Below are positions 54,992 to 63,727 of a stretch of DNA of 64,000 nt, piece after piece. The stretch lies in contig NZ_QCYJ01000103.1 of assembly GCF_003123685.1 (NCBI RefSeq), positions 496,001-560,000 of the forward strand, read 5' to 3'. Origin of the DNA: Nocardia aurea (lineage in GTDB: Bacteria; Actinomycetota; Actinomycetes; Mycobacteriales; Mycobacteriaceae). The position numbers and the translations under genes were made by a program. Under the pieces are notes generated by a model. It searched no databases. It worked only from the letters and a program-made list of their open reading frames with translations, and had not been told where the DNA came from. Numbering within the stretch: position 1 is the first letter of the stretch; each line of letters starts with the position of its first letter.

Positions 54992-56031
54992 GCGAAGCAG
55001 GTTCGGCCGCCCCGCAGCGGGCGGCCACGCGCCGTGCCATCGATGTCGACGCACTCGCCGACGCGGTCCGCGCCAACGAGCGGGCCGCCTTGGCGCGGGC
55101 CATCACCCTGGTGGAATCGACCAGGGCCGATCATCGGGATCTGGCCCAGCGGCTACTGCTGAAGCTGACACCGGAGGTCCAGGGATCCGACAGCACCGTG
55201 GTGTCGAATCGGGTCGGCATCACCGGTGTTCCCGGCGTCGGTAAGTCGACGTTCATCGACTCGCTCGGCATGTCGCTGATCGGGAAGGGGCATCGGGTCG
55301 CGGTCCTGGCCGTCGATCCGTCCTCCACCCGCACCGGCGGCTCCATCCTCGGCGACAAGACCCGGATGGCGCGGCTGTCGGTGGAACGTGACGCCTTCAT
55401 CCGGCCGTCGCCGACCGCGGGCACGCTCGGCGGTGTCGCCAAGGCGACCCGCGAGACCATCGTGCTGCTGGAGGCGGCGGGTTACGATGTGATCCTGGTC
55501 GAGACCGTCGGCGTCGGCCAGTCCGAGGTCACCGTCGCCAATATGGTCGACGTGTTCTGCTTCCTGACCCTGGCCCGCACCGGAGACCAGTTGCAGGGCA
55601 TCAAGAAAGGCGTTCTCGAACTCGCCGATCTGGTCGCGGTGAACAAGGCCGACGGCAGGCACGAGATCGAGGCCAAGGCGGCCGCCCGCGAACTCCAGGG
55701 CGCGCTGCGCCTGATCCACCCGCACGACGCGCTGTGGCGCCCACCGGTTCTCACCATGAGCGGGCTGGAAGGCATCGGCCTGGACACGTTCTGGGACACC
55801 GTCCTGCAACACCGTCGGGTCCTCACCGACGCGGGCGAATTCGACGAGAAGCGCCGACGTCAGCAGGTCGACTGGACCTGGACCATGGTGCACGATCAGC
55901 TGTTGCGCCGTCTCGCCGACAATCCGAGGGTGAAATCCCTTCGCGCCGAGGTCGAATCGCAGGTTCGCGAAGGCACTCTCACCGCGGCGCTCGCCGCTCA
56001 GCGGTTACTCGACGCCTTCGACGGATCCTGA
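54988..56031 (+). CDS. meaB: MeaB GTPase, methylmalonyl-CoA mutase chaperone
   Basis: A 347-residue G3E-type P-loop GTPase (ArgK/MeaB family) that protects and reloads methylmalonyl-CoA mutase. The P-loop is GITGVPGVGKST; VAVLAVDPSSTRTGGSILGDKTRM and ILVETVGVGQSEV are family signatures; VNKAD is the guanine-specificity motif. ATG 54988 overlaps the mutB stop (ATGA). The operon ends here with a strong hairpin. Confidence 0.96.
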   Translation: MSEAGSAAPQRAATRRAIDVDALADAVRANERAALARAITLVESTRADHRDLAQRLLLKLTPEVQGSDSTVVSNRVGITGVPGVGKSTFIDSLGMSLIGKGHRVAVLAVDPSSTRTGGSILGDKTRMARLSVERDAFIRPSPTAGTLGGVAKATRETIVLLEAAGYDVILVETVGVGQSEVTVANMVDVFCFLTLARTGDQLQGIKKGVLELADLVAVNKADGRHEIEAKAAARELQGALRLIHPHDALWRPPVLTMSGLEGIGLDTFWDTVLQHRRVLTDAGEFDEKRRRQQVDWTWTMVHDQLLRRLADNPRVKSLRAEVESQVREGTLTAALAAQRLLDAFDGS

Positions 56032-56037
56032 TCCCGT

Positions 56038-56068
56038 GCTCGTTGCGACCGCACCGGTCGCGACGAGC
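56038..56068 (+). terminator. terminator of the mut operon
   Basis: A 13-bp stem starting six bases after the meaB stop, with a single U-G pair on the plus-strand transcript and a five-base loop. No U-tract. Confidence 0.72.
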
Positions 56069-56170
56069 GGTGCTCCGGTGTGTCGCGGCACGAGATCATC
56101 GTCGGTCAGCGGGCGCGCTGATCCGCGTCGCGTGGCATAGCCGAGGCGGAAGGCGCCGGTATCCGCCCGA

Positions 56171-57004
56171 TCAGGCGGCCGGGCCGAACCACCTCGTCAG
56201 CGCCTCGGTCAGCCCGCCGTCGCCGGGTCCGTCCCCGGCCCAGGCGACATAGCCGTCCGGCCGGACGAGCACGGCGGCGGGAGTGCTGACTCCGCCCGAT
56301 CCCGTCGCCGACCGGATTCCGGCCCGGTCGTGTGTCTCGACGACGTCGACCCGGTCCTCCCAACCGGCGATATCGGGTATCCACTTGTGACAGAGCAGAA
56401 TCGAGCGGCCCGTCCGGAGCAGGACATGCACCCGGGTATCGGCGTCGCCGACGCGGAGATCGGCGTCGGGTACCCGATATCCGGTGCTCGGGTGCGCGCC
56501 GCCGGTCTCGTAGCGGATATCGAGTGCGGTGATCATCGATGCGAGTCGCCGCCGCACCTCGTCGGTATCGAGGAACGAGGCGACCATGTCGCGAAGCGCG
56601 TCGGTATGCGGCCCGGGCCGCGACAGCGCGGTCTGGGCGCGGGTGTTGTGCAGCACCCGCGCCGCGACCGGATATCGCTCGCTCTCGTAGCTGTCCAACA
56701 AGCCCTCCGGTGCGCGTCCTCGGACGGCCGCGGCGAGTTTCCACCCCAGGTTGACCGCGTCCTGCACGCCCAGGTTCAGACCCTGCCCGCCCGCCGGGAA
56801 ATGGATATGCGCGGCATCGCCCGCCACGAAGACGCGGCCGTGACGGTAACGCTCGGCGTGCCGAGCGGCGTCGCCGAACTGTGTCACCCAGCGTGGGCTG
56901 TGCATGCCGGGATCGCTGTCCGCGATCTCGACGAATCGCGCGCGGAAATCCTCGAAATCCGGTGCGGCACCGCGATCGAGGGCGCGGTCGTAGCGCTGGA
57001 GCAT
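56171..57004 (-). pseudogene. 3' remnant of a Rox/PheA-like FAD monooxygenase
   Basis: The 277 readable codons match only the C-terminal half of a class A flavin monooxygenase: RVFVAGDAAHIHFPAGGQGLNLGVQDAVNLGWKL binds the FAD ribityl chain, followed by the helical and thioredoxin-like C-terminal region typical of rifampicin or phenol monooxygenases. The N-terminal GxGxxG domain of about 200 residues is missing, and a TAG lies two codons upstream of the first ATG. Directly adjacent, in the opposite direction, is the C-terminal end of a TetR repressor. A deletion through the shared divergent promoter region explains both remnants. The protein cannot bind FAD normally. Confidence 0.8.
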
Positions 57005-57233
57005 GAACTACACCGTCGGATATGTCATCGAGGAGCAGGCCCGCGCGGGCGCGGATTACGGCGAGGGGGACCCCTATCGATCCGAACGGATCGGTTCGAT
57101 CGTCGATCCCGCGCGCTATCCCCGCACCGCCGCGATGGTGACCGAGGTCGCGTCCGCCGATCCCGACGCGGAGTTCGAATACGGCCTGCGCGTGATTCTC
57201 GCGGGAATCGTCGCGACCGGATCGAAGGGCTGA
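57003..57233 (+). pseudogene. C-terminal remnant of a TetR-family repressor
   Basis: Only 76 codons remain: YTVGYVIEEQARAGADYG, then FEYGLRVILAGIVA, the last helices of a TetR_C_1 ligand-binding domain. The HTH and most of the ligand domain are missing, and an in-frame stop lies at 56991. TetR/FAD-monooxygenase divergent pairs are common in actinobacteria, so this is the partner of the truncated monooxygenase. Confidence 0.75.
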
Positions 57234-57267
57234 GCCGGATCCGCGTCGCCGTCGGCCGGTTCGGGCG

Positions 57268-57840
57268 TCAACTGCCCTCGGGCAGTAGCGGAACCACCGC
57301 CTCGGCGATCTCGGTGACGTTGTCGCAGGGTGACAGTCCGCGGGGATGGGCGCGGCGCGGATCGTCCACCAGGATGTACAGGGAACCGGATTTCATCTCG
57401 ACATTGATGCCGCACCCGCCCGGGACATCGGGGCGAGCCTCGTACCGCATCGCTCGGCGTCCGCCGACGGTCGTCGCCATGGCGCCGGGGAATTTCTCCC
57501 GCACGGCGATCAGCGTCGTGTCGGTGGTCTGCACGCGGAAGGTGTACGCGCCCGACGCGGTATAGGCGCATCCCTTCCAGGGGGATCCGCCGACATTGTC
57601 GATCCGTGGCTGTGGCGGGCGAGCATCCCATCGGCGCTGCGCGAGGAACGGTGGCGTCAACGCCGCGCACGGATCGAAATTGATGGATCCGGAATCGGCG
57701 CTGGTGGTGAGTGTCGCCGTGGTGACCGACGTGTCGGCGGTCGGCATCGCGGTACCGTCGGCGCCGCACGCGGTGAGGGCCAGCGACAGGGCCGCCGCGC
57801 CGGCCCCGATGACGCGCCCGCCGCGTCTTCGGCGGGTCAC
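57268..57840 (-). CDS. DUF3558-type lipoprotein
   Basis: A 190-residue lipoprotein with a signal peptide ending in ALTAC and a mature domain starting INFDPCAALTPPFLAQRRWD, the DUF3558 pattern, with WKGCAY, GGCGINVE and SPCDNV supplying further cysteines. GTG 57840 overlaps the stop of the upstream WXG-like gene, so the two are co-translated. The function is unknown; the pairing with a helical WXG-like protein recurs in nocardiae as far as I recall. Confidence 0.78.
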   Translation of the reverse strand: MTRRRRGGRVIGAGAAALSLALTACGADGTAMPTADTSVTTATLTTSADSGSINFDPCAALTPPFLAQRRWDARPPQPRIDNVGGSPWKGCAYTASGAYTFRVQTTDTTLIAVREKFPGAMATTVGGRRAMRYEARPDVPGGCGINVEMKSGSLYILVDDPRRAHPRGLSPCDNVTEIAEAVVPLLPEGS

Positions 57841-58226
57841 TGCCGTATTTCCCGGATCCTGCGCGCGAAGTCCTCGTCGGTCCGCTCGTAGGTTTCGCGA
57901 ATCGTGGTGAGCAGCGACCGGATCTCGGTGGCGACGTCGATGTATTCGGCCAGGGTGTCGTACGCGCTGTCCGGCCCGCCGAACGCCTGTTCTCTGAACA
58001 GGGTGACCAGTTCCCGCGCCGAGGACAGACGCGCGTTCGTCTCGCCGAGTCCCCAGCTCGTGCGCTCGCCGAGCGCCCGCGCGTCGTTGCGGGCCAGCGA
58101 CAGTTCGAGAATCAGCTCCTCGCAGGCCCTGTCGAGTTCGAGGAAGGTCTGCGGTTCCATGCGCACGGTCAGCGCACCGGATTTCGCGTCCTCGACGAAC
58201 CCTCCGAACGGACTCTCCACGGACAT
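57837..58226 (-). CDS. WXG-like helical protein paired with the DUF3558 lipoprotein
   Basis: A 129-residue, almost entirely helical protein. Two long amphipathic helices (FLELDRACEELILELSLARNDARAL and AEYIDVATEIRSLLTTIRETYERTDEDFARRI) are joined through SWGLGE, resembling the WxG turn of ESX substrates, though the spacing is longer than in classical WXG100. GGAAGGGG precedes ATG 58226. Type VII secretion is inferred from the motif alone; no ESX machinery is in the window. Confidence 0.65.
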   Translation of the reverse strand: MSVESPFGGFVEDAKSGALTVRMEPQTFLELDRACEELILELSLARNDARALGERTSWGLGETNARLSSARELVTLFREQAFGGPDSAYDTLAEYIDVATEIRSLLTTIRETYERTDEDFARRIREIRQ

Positions 58227-58430
58227 CCGTCGCCCCTTCCGATAGTCGCCGTTACCCATTGAGACGCACGCGTCGGGAAAACGGTTCCATCGAAACACAG
58301 AGGAGGTGGTTCGCGCCGTGTCATTCGCGGCCGAAGCGTCCCGGAATCGGCTGCCGATCATCGGATCGGTATCGCGGACCGGGAGTCCGCCGCCGGGGCG
58401 CGGGCGCGGCCTTCCCGCGTATCCGCGACC

Positions 58431-59135
58431 TTAGAATTCCGATTCGCGCGAACCGCGTTCCCGAGCAACGGATTCGGGCTCCGGCGGCCCGGAGCGGATC
58501 AGCGCGATACCGGTGAGCAGTCGCGCGGCGTGTTCGTCGAACCGCTCCCGCGACACCGGGATCGAACCGGTCAGCCACGGCCGGTACAGATACGCCAGTG
58601 ATCCGAAGATCGCGTTGGCGTTGAGCACGCTGTCGGTGTGATCCGGGGCGGGATTGCGGTAATCGCCCGCGCCGATCGTCAGGGCGATGGGCGCGGTGAA
58701 CAATTCGATGAGCTCGTCGGCGCGCGCGGTGAGCGCGGGGGTGGCCTGACATTCCACGAACATGATCCGCCCGCGTCGGCGATCGTCGGTCAGGAAATCT
58801 GTGAACGCCGCGACGCAGTGCAGGAACATGGCGTCGCGATCGATCGGCGCGGTGGTCAGCGCGTCCAGGAGATGGTCGCGCGCCGCCAGCACGACGGTTT
58901 CGAGCACGGTGGTCATCAGGGCGTCGAGGTTGGGAAAACTCTCGTAGAAGTAGCGCTCGGTGAGCCCCGCCTGACGGCAGATGCCGCGCATGGACGTCTC
59001 GCCCGCGCCGACGGTGCCCATCAGCTCGATTCCCGCCGCGACCAGCTGTTCGCGGCGCGCGGTGACCCGCTCGGCGGGGGCGAGCCCGCGCCAGCGTCGG
59101 GTGCCGGGCTGGGTTGCGTCCGATTCGGCGACCAT
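58431..59135 (-). CDS. TetR-family regulator of the monooxygenase operon
   Basis: A 234-residue TetR protein with the HTH ETSMRGICRQAGLTERYFYESFPNLDALM. It is divergent from the hydrolase-reductase-BVMO-SDR operon, and two palindromes lie in between, so it should control that operon. The frame is open to 59168, but a start there would place the first palindrome over the start codon; ATG 59135, with GAGAAG upstream, is preferred. The ligand is unknown, possibly a fatty acid or ketone handled by the operon. Confidence 0.85.
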   Translation of the reverse strand: MVAESDATQPGTRRWRGLAPAERVTARREQLVAAGIELMGTVGAGETSMRGICRQAGLTERYFYESFPNLDALMTTVLETVVLAARDHLLDALTTAPIDRDAMFLHCVAAFTDFLTDDRRRGRIMFVECQATPALTARADELIELFTAPIALTIGAGDYRNPAPDHTDSVLNANAIFGSLAYLYRPWLTGSIPVSRERFDEHAARLLTGIALIRSGPPEPESVARERGSRESEF

Positions 59136-59165
59136 GACGCCGATCTTCTCATATCCAGAAGTAGA

Positions 59166-59192
59166 CATCAGCTGATGTTGACATCATATGAT
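59166..59192. promoter_or_regulatory. paired palindromes in the TetR/monooxygenase divergent promoter
   Basis: CATCAGCTGATG (59166-59177) and ATCATATGAT (59183-59192) are both perfect palindromes sharing ATCA half-sites. They lie in the 107-bp divergent region and are candidate operator sites for the TetR protein. Confidence 0.6.
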
Positions 59193-59242
59193 TTCAGAAA
59201 TACATTTCGTATGTCCGGTTTCATCGAGGAGACGTGAGGACC

Positions 59243-60118
59243 ATGGGTTCCGCTGCATATACCGATCAGGCGCACGCCATCCACGCCCGCGATGTCCGCT
59301 TCGACTTCGCCTCGGTGCCGATGCACTACATTCCCGGCGAGGTCATGGCGACGCACATCATCAATGTCATGCACCTGGTGCTCCCGGAGGGGGAGCGGGC
59401 CATGGCGCAGGCACTGGCCGAGGCGCTCCCGCTGATCTCCGACGAACGCCTCGCCGAGGAAGTCCGCGGATTCATCGGCCAGGAATCCATGCACGCCGGT
59501 TCGCACGAACAAGCGCGTCGGCAGCTGGAAAAGCTCGGTCTCGAGGTCGGACCGATGGTCGAACTGATGTCGTGGCTGACCGATCGGCTGCTCGGCGATC
59601 ACGGCCTCACCGGCCGCGCCAAACACGCGTGGCTGTGCGAACGGCTCGCCCTGTTCGCCGGGATGGAGCACTACACCGCCGTGATCGGCGAATGGCTGCT
59701 CACCAACGACAAACTCGAGGCCGCGGGGATGCATCCGGCGATGCTCGACCTGATCCGCTGGCACGGCGCCGAAGAGGTGGAACACCGCAGCGTCGTCTAC
59801 GACGCGTACATGTACGTCGACGGCAGTTACGCCAGGAAGGCGCGACAGGCGGTGATCGCGAGCGTAGGACTGCTCGCCCTGTTCGCCGCCTCCGGCGGCT
59901 ACCTGTTCCACCGGGATCCCGAGCCGACGAAGGGCCGCTGGTGGCCGTGGCAGCTGGCCAGCGCCTCGGTGCGCGGCGTGGTCCCGAGTTTCACCACCTT
60001 CTTCACCGAGATCCCGCGCTACCTGCGTCCCGGATTCCATCCCTCGCAACTGGGCCCGATGGACAACGCGCTGCGCTACCTGGCGAAATCGCCCGCCGCG
60101 CGAGGCGGGCTGTCGTGA
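59243..60118 (+). CDS. metal-dependent hydrolase (PF10118-like)
   Basis: A 291-residue helical protein of the predicted metal-dependent hydrolase family. Metal ligands are suggested by GQESMHAGSHEQA, GMEHYTAV and WHGAEEVEHRSVVYD, a Glu/His spacing reminiscent of diiron ferritin-like proteins. A hydrophobic helix (VIASVGLLALFAASGGYLF) lies late in the protein. It is the first gene of an operon with a ferredoxin-type reductase, BVMO and SDR, so it could be an oxygenase fed by the reductase rather than a hydrolase. ATG 59243 follows a GAGGA-rich leader. Confidence 0.82.
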   Translation: MGSAAYTDQAHAIHARDVRFDFASVPMHYIPGEVMATHIINVMHLVLPEGERAMAQALAEALPLISDERLAEEVRGFIGQESMHAGSHEQARRQLEKLGLEVGPMVELMSWLTDRLLGDHGLTGRAKHAWLCERLALFAGMEHYTAVIGEWLLTNDKLEAAGMHPAMLDLIRWHGAEEVEHRSVVYDAYMYVDGSYARKARQAVIASVGLLALFAASGGYLFHRDPEPTKGRWWPWQLASASVRGVVPSFTTFFTEIPRYLRPGFHPSQLGPMDNALRYLAKSPAARGGLS

Positions 60119-61176
60119 GCGACGGGTTCCGTCCCGGCGCGGGGGTGCGGCTGCTGGTCTCGGCGATGGACGCCTACAAGCTGGTTTTCGTGGAAACCGC
60201 TGCCGCGCGCGTGCTCTCGCGTCCGCGTCCGGTGCGCCGCGACGGATACGACCGCACCGTGGTGATCGACCGCGTCCGAGTCGAAGCCGACGACGTCGTC
60301 AGCCTGACGCTGCGCGATCCGCGACGCGAGCTGCTCCCCGAATGGACGCCGGGCGCGCACCTGGACGTATTCCTGCCATCGGGCAGGCAACGCCAGTATT
60401 CGCTCGACGGCGACCCGGCCGATCGCGCGAGCTACCGGATCACGGTACGTCGCATCGCCGACGGCGGCGGCGGTTCGGCCGAGGTGCACGACACGCTGCG
60501 TCCCGGTGACCGACTCCGAATCCGTGGCCCCCGCAACGCTTTCCCTTTCATCGCCGCTGAATCCTATCTCTTCGTCGCCGGTGGTATCGGTATCACGCCG
60601 ATCCTGCCGATGGTCGCCCAGGCCGCCCGCGCGGGCATCCCGTGGCGGCTGGTGTACGCGGGTCGCTCACGCGCGAGTATGCCGTTCCTGGACGAACTGT
60701 CGCGGCTGCGCGGCGGGGAGCTGATCGTGCGACCCGACGACGAATTCGGCATCGGGGGCCCCGCCGATCTCATCGACCGGGTGGCCCCGAATTCCACCGT
60801 CTACGTCTGCGGTCCGCCCGCGCTGATGGAGGCGGCCTGCGCGCGGGTGGCCTCCCTGGATCCGTCGGTCGCCCTGCACACCGAACGTTTCTCCGCGCCG
60901 CCGGTGCGTGACGGCGTCGCTTTCGATATCGCGCTCACCAGGACCGGTCGCACCGTGCGCGTCGGCGCGGAGGAATCGGCGCTCGCCGCTATCCGGCGGG
61001 CGCTGCCCGGCGTCGCCTACTCGTGTCAGCAGGGATTCTGCGGAACCTGCAAGGTCCGGGTGCTCGACGGCGCGGTCGAGCACCGCGACCGGCTGCTCTC
61101 CGACACCGAGCGCCCCGATTCGATGCTGACCTGCGTATCACGCTCGCGCGGTGGCGAACTCACGCTCGACCTCTAG
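60115..61176 (+). CDS. oxygenase reductase, FNR-like with C-terminal 2Fe-2S ferredoxin
   Basis: A 353-residue electron-transfer flavoprotein of the phthalate dioxygenase reductase/VanB type. An FNR-like FMN domain (RQYSLDGDPADRASYRITVRR), an NAD domain (FVAGGIGITPILPM and VYVCGPPALMEAA), and a C-terminal plant-type [2Fe-2S] domain with CQQGFCGTC plus a final Cys in LTCVS. GTG 60115 overlaps the stop of the upstream gene, so the natural partner is the metal-dependent protein. An extra N-terminal segment (about 30 residues, VSAMDAYKLVFVETAAA) is common in actinobacterial members. Confidence 0.9.
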   Translation: MSDGFRPGAGVRLLVSAMDAYKLVFVETAAARVLSRPRPVRRDGYDRTVVIDRVRVEADDVVSLTLRDPRRELLPEWTPGAHLDVFLPSGRQRQYSLDGDPADRASYRITVRRIADGGGGSAEVHDTLRPGDRLRIRGPRNAFPFIAAESYLFVAGGIGITPILPMVAQAARAGIPWRLVYAGRSRASMPFLDELSRLRGGELIVRPDDEFGIGGPADLIDRVAPNSTVYVCGPPALMEAACARVASLDPSVALHTERFSAPPVRDGVAFDIALTRTGRTVRVGAEESALAAIRRALPGVAYSCQQGFCGTCKVRVLDGAVEHRDRLLSDTERPDSMLTCVSRSRGGELTLDL

Positions 61177-61222
61177 CTACTCCGCGGGCGAGGATGCCCG
61201 CGTCGGAAAGGACTCGGCTGGC

Positions 61223-62707
61223 ATGGCCGTAGATATTCGCGCACACGATATTCCAGAACACGTCTCGATCGCCGTCGTCGGCGCGGGTATCGCAGGCATC
61301 GGACTCGCGGTGAAATTGCGCGAGGCCGGATTCGAGGATTTCCTCGTCTTCGAACGCGCCGACGATCTCGGCGGCACCTGGCGGGCCAACACCTATCCCG
61401 GCGCCGCCTGCGATGTTCCGTCGCACCTGTACTCGTACTCGTTCGCGCCCAACCCCGACTGGTCGCGCACCTACGGCACGCAGCCGGAGATCCTCGCCTA
61501 CCTGCGCGGTGTCGCCGACGAGCACGACGTGCAGCGGTACATGCGTTTCGGCGCGGACCTCGAACAGGCGCGCTGGGACGAACCGGAGAATCTGTGGCGG
61601 TTGCGCACCGGTCGGGGTGAACTCACCGCCGATATCCTGATCTCGGCCGTCGGACCGTTCAGCGAGGCGCAGATCCCCGCGATGCCGGGCCGGGACACCT
61701 TCGCGGGCAAGCAGTTCCACTCGCTGCACTGGGACCACGAGCACGACCTGACCGGTGAGCGGGTGGCCGTCATCGGCACCGGCGCGTCCGCGGTGCAGTT
61801 CATCCCCGAGATCCAGCCGGTGGTCGGCTCGCTGACGGTCTTCCAGCGTTCCGCGCCGTGGATCGTCTCCCGTCTCGACCGCAGCACCACCGGCGTCGAA
61901 CGCGCGGCGCTGCGGCGGATGCCCCTGCTCGGCAAAGCGATTCGCGGCGCGTTCTACGCGGGGATCGAGGGTTTCGGACTCGTCGGCTTCGTCGACAAGC
62001 GTTTCCGGCATCCCTACGAGACGCTGTCGAAACTGCAACTGCTGCGCCAGGTCCGCGACCCGGAACTGCGCCGCAAACTCACTCCCGACTATGTCATCGG
62101 CTGTAAGCGCGCGATCTTCTCCGACGCCTATTTCCCGGCCCTGACCCAGCCCAATGTCGAGGTGGTCACCGAGGGCATCCGCGAGATCCGACCGCATTCC
62201 GTCGTCACCGCCGATGGTGTCGAACATCCGGTCGACACCCTGATCTGGGGCACCGGATTCGGTATGCCCGCCGGTGTCTTCGAGCGGATCCACGGCGCGG
62301 ACGGACTGTCCATCGCCGACCACTACCATCGCCGTCCCAGCAGCTACCTCGGCGCCGCCATCGCCGGTTTCCCGAATTTCTTCTGCACACTCGGCCCGTT
62401 CGGGGCGGCGGGCAACCAGTCCGCCATCTACATGATCGAAGCCCAACTGCACTACATCGTCGACGCGCTGCGGACCATGCGCGAGCGGGGATTCGGCCGC
62501 GTCGAAGTCAGGAAGGACGTGCAGAGCGCCTTCCTCGACGAGGTCGCCGAGCGCAGCCGCGACACCGCGTGGCTCACCGGCGGCTGCCGCAGCTACTACC
62601 AGACCGCCGACGGCCACAATTCCGGTCTGTATCCGAACTGGAGTTTCGAATACCGCCGTCGCACCAGGCGTTTCGATGCCGAATCCTACGAATTGAGTGG
62701 CCGATGA
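61223..62707 (+). CDS. Baeyer-Villiger-type flavin monooxygenase
   Basis: A 494-residue FAD/NADPH enzyme. GAGIAGIG near residue 20, the exact Baeyer-Villiger fingerprint FAGKQFHSLHW (160-170), and GTGASAVQF for NADPH. Such enzymes turn ketones into esters or oxidise sulfur. It belongs to the MymA/EthA-like actinobacterial branch judging by ERADDLGGTWRANTYPGAACDVPSHLYSYSF. It lies 46 bp after the reductase gene, with GGAAAGGA upstream, and its stop overlaps the SDR start. BVMOs do not need a separate reductase, so the reductase probably serves the first gene. Confidence 0.92.
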   Translation: MAVDIRAHDIPEHVSIAVVGAGIAGIGLAVKLREAGFEDFLVFERADDLGGTWRANTYPGAACDVPSHLYSYSFAPNPDWSRTYGTQPEILAYLRGVADEHDVQRYMRFGADLEQARWDEPENLWRLRTGRGELTADILISAVGPFSEAQIPAMPGRDTFAGKQFHSLHWDHEHDLTGERVAVIGTGASAVQFIPEIQPVVGSLTVFQRSAPWIVSRLDRSTTGVERAALRRMPLLGKAIRGAFYAGIEGFGLVGFVDKRFRHPYETLSKLQLLRQVRDPELRRKLTPDYVIGCKRAIFSDAYFPALTQPNVEVVTEGIREIRPHSVVTADGVEHPVDTLIWGTGFGMPAGVFERIHGADGLSIADHYHRRPSSYLGAAIAGFPNFFCTLGPFGAAGNQSAIYMIEAQLHYIVDALRTMRERGFGRVEVRKDVQSAFLDEVAERSRDTAWLTGGCRSYYQTADGHNSGLYPNWSFEYRRRTRRFDAESYELSGR

Positions 62708-63669
62708 GCCTGACGGATCTGCTGTCGGTACGCAAACTGCTCGCGGCGGTGCCGTCGGTGTCGCAGAGCGCGGGCACCCTCGACCTCCGAGGCAAGGTCG
62801 CGCTCATCACCGGCGCGGCCACCGGGATCGGGCGGGCGCTGGCCGAGGATCTGCACGAACGCGGCGCGCGCGTCGCGATCCTCGATATCGACGCGAGCGC
62901 GGCCGAGACCGCCGCGCGGGAGCTGGGGGAGCGCGCCCTGGCCGTCGCCGCCGATGTCGCCGACCGGGAGACCATGCGCGCCGCCGTCGAGCGGGTCTAC
63001 GCGACCTTCGGACGCATCGACGTGGTCGTGGCCAACGCCGGGGTGGTGCCGGAACCCGCGACGATCGCGACCATGGACCCGGCCGTCTTCGACCGTGTCG
63101 TCGCCATCAACCTGATCGGCGTCTTCAACACCGTGCACCCGGCGCTACCGCACATCATCGACGTCGGCGGACACGTGGTCGTGGTGTCCTCGGCCGCCGC
63201 CTTCGCCCCCGGCATGGCCGGTTCGCCGTATATGACCACCAAAGCCGCCGTCGAACAATTCGGTCGCGCGCTGCGCGTCGAACTGGCGGCGGCGGGCGCG
63301 ACCGCGGGTGTCGCCTACTTCGGCATCGTCGACACCGCCATGACCCACGACACCCTCGACGACGACGAATTGGGCCGCGCGGTAGGCGAATTGCTGCCCT
63401 GGCCGCTGAGCCGTCGCATCTCCGCCCGCGAGGCCGCCGCGTCGGTCGCCGCAGGCATCGTCCGCCGCGCCCCTCGCACCATGGCCCCCATCCAATGGGA
63501 GCCCTACGCCCTGCTGCGCGGCGCGATCAACGTCGTCCTGGACGACCGCCTCACCCGCGACGCGCGCGTCGCGGACCTGATCCGGCGCGTGGAACAGCGG
63601 GTGATCGCCCGCCGCGCAGCCGACGACCGATCGAGGGAGCGCGCCGCGTCTGCTCCGGCTGTCGAGTAG
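62704..63669 (+). CDS. SDR-family oxidoreductase
   Basis: A 321-residue short-chain dehydrogenase with a 30-residue N-terminal extension before GAATGIG. NAGVVPEP, a Ser in VVVSSAAAFAP, and YMTTK give the catalytic set. The C-terminal 60 residues beyond the core are basic. ATG 62704 overlaps the BVMO stop. In this operon it may oxidise an alcohol to the ketone used by the BVMO, as SadH does next to MymA in mycobacteria; that is an analogy. Confidence 0.88.
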   Translation: MSLTDLLSVRKLLAAVPSVSQSAGTLDLRGKVALITGAATGIGRALAEDLHERGARVAILDIDASAAETAARELGERALAVAADVADRETMRAAVERVYATFGRIDVVVANAGVVPEPATIATMDPAVFDRVVAINLIGVFNTVHPALPHIIDVGGHVVVVSSAAAFAPGMAGSPYMTTKAAVEQFGRALRVELAAAGATAGVAYFGIVDTAMTHDTLDDDELGRAVGELLPWPLSRRISAREAAASVAAGIVRRAPRTMAPIQWEPYALLRGAINVVLDDRLTRDARVADLIRRVEQRVIARRAADDRSRERAASAPAVE

Positions 63670-63727
63670 CCGGGACCGTCGTACGTCTATCGTTGTCGTC
63701 GCACGTGATTTCTTCGTAGGGGAGACG

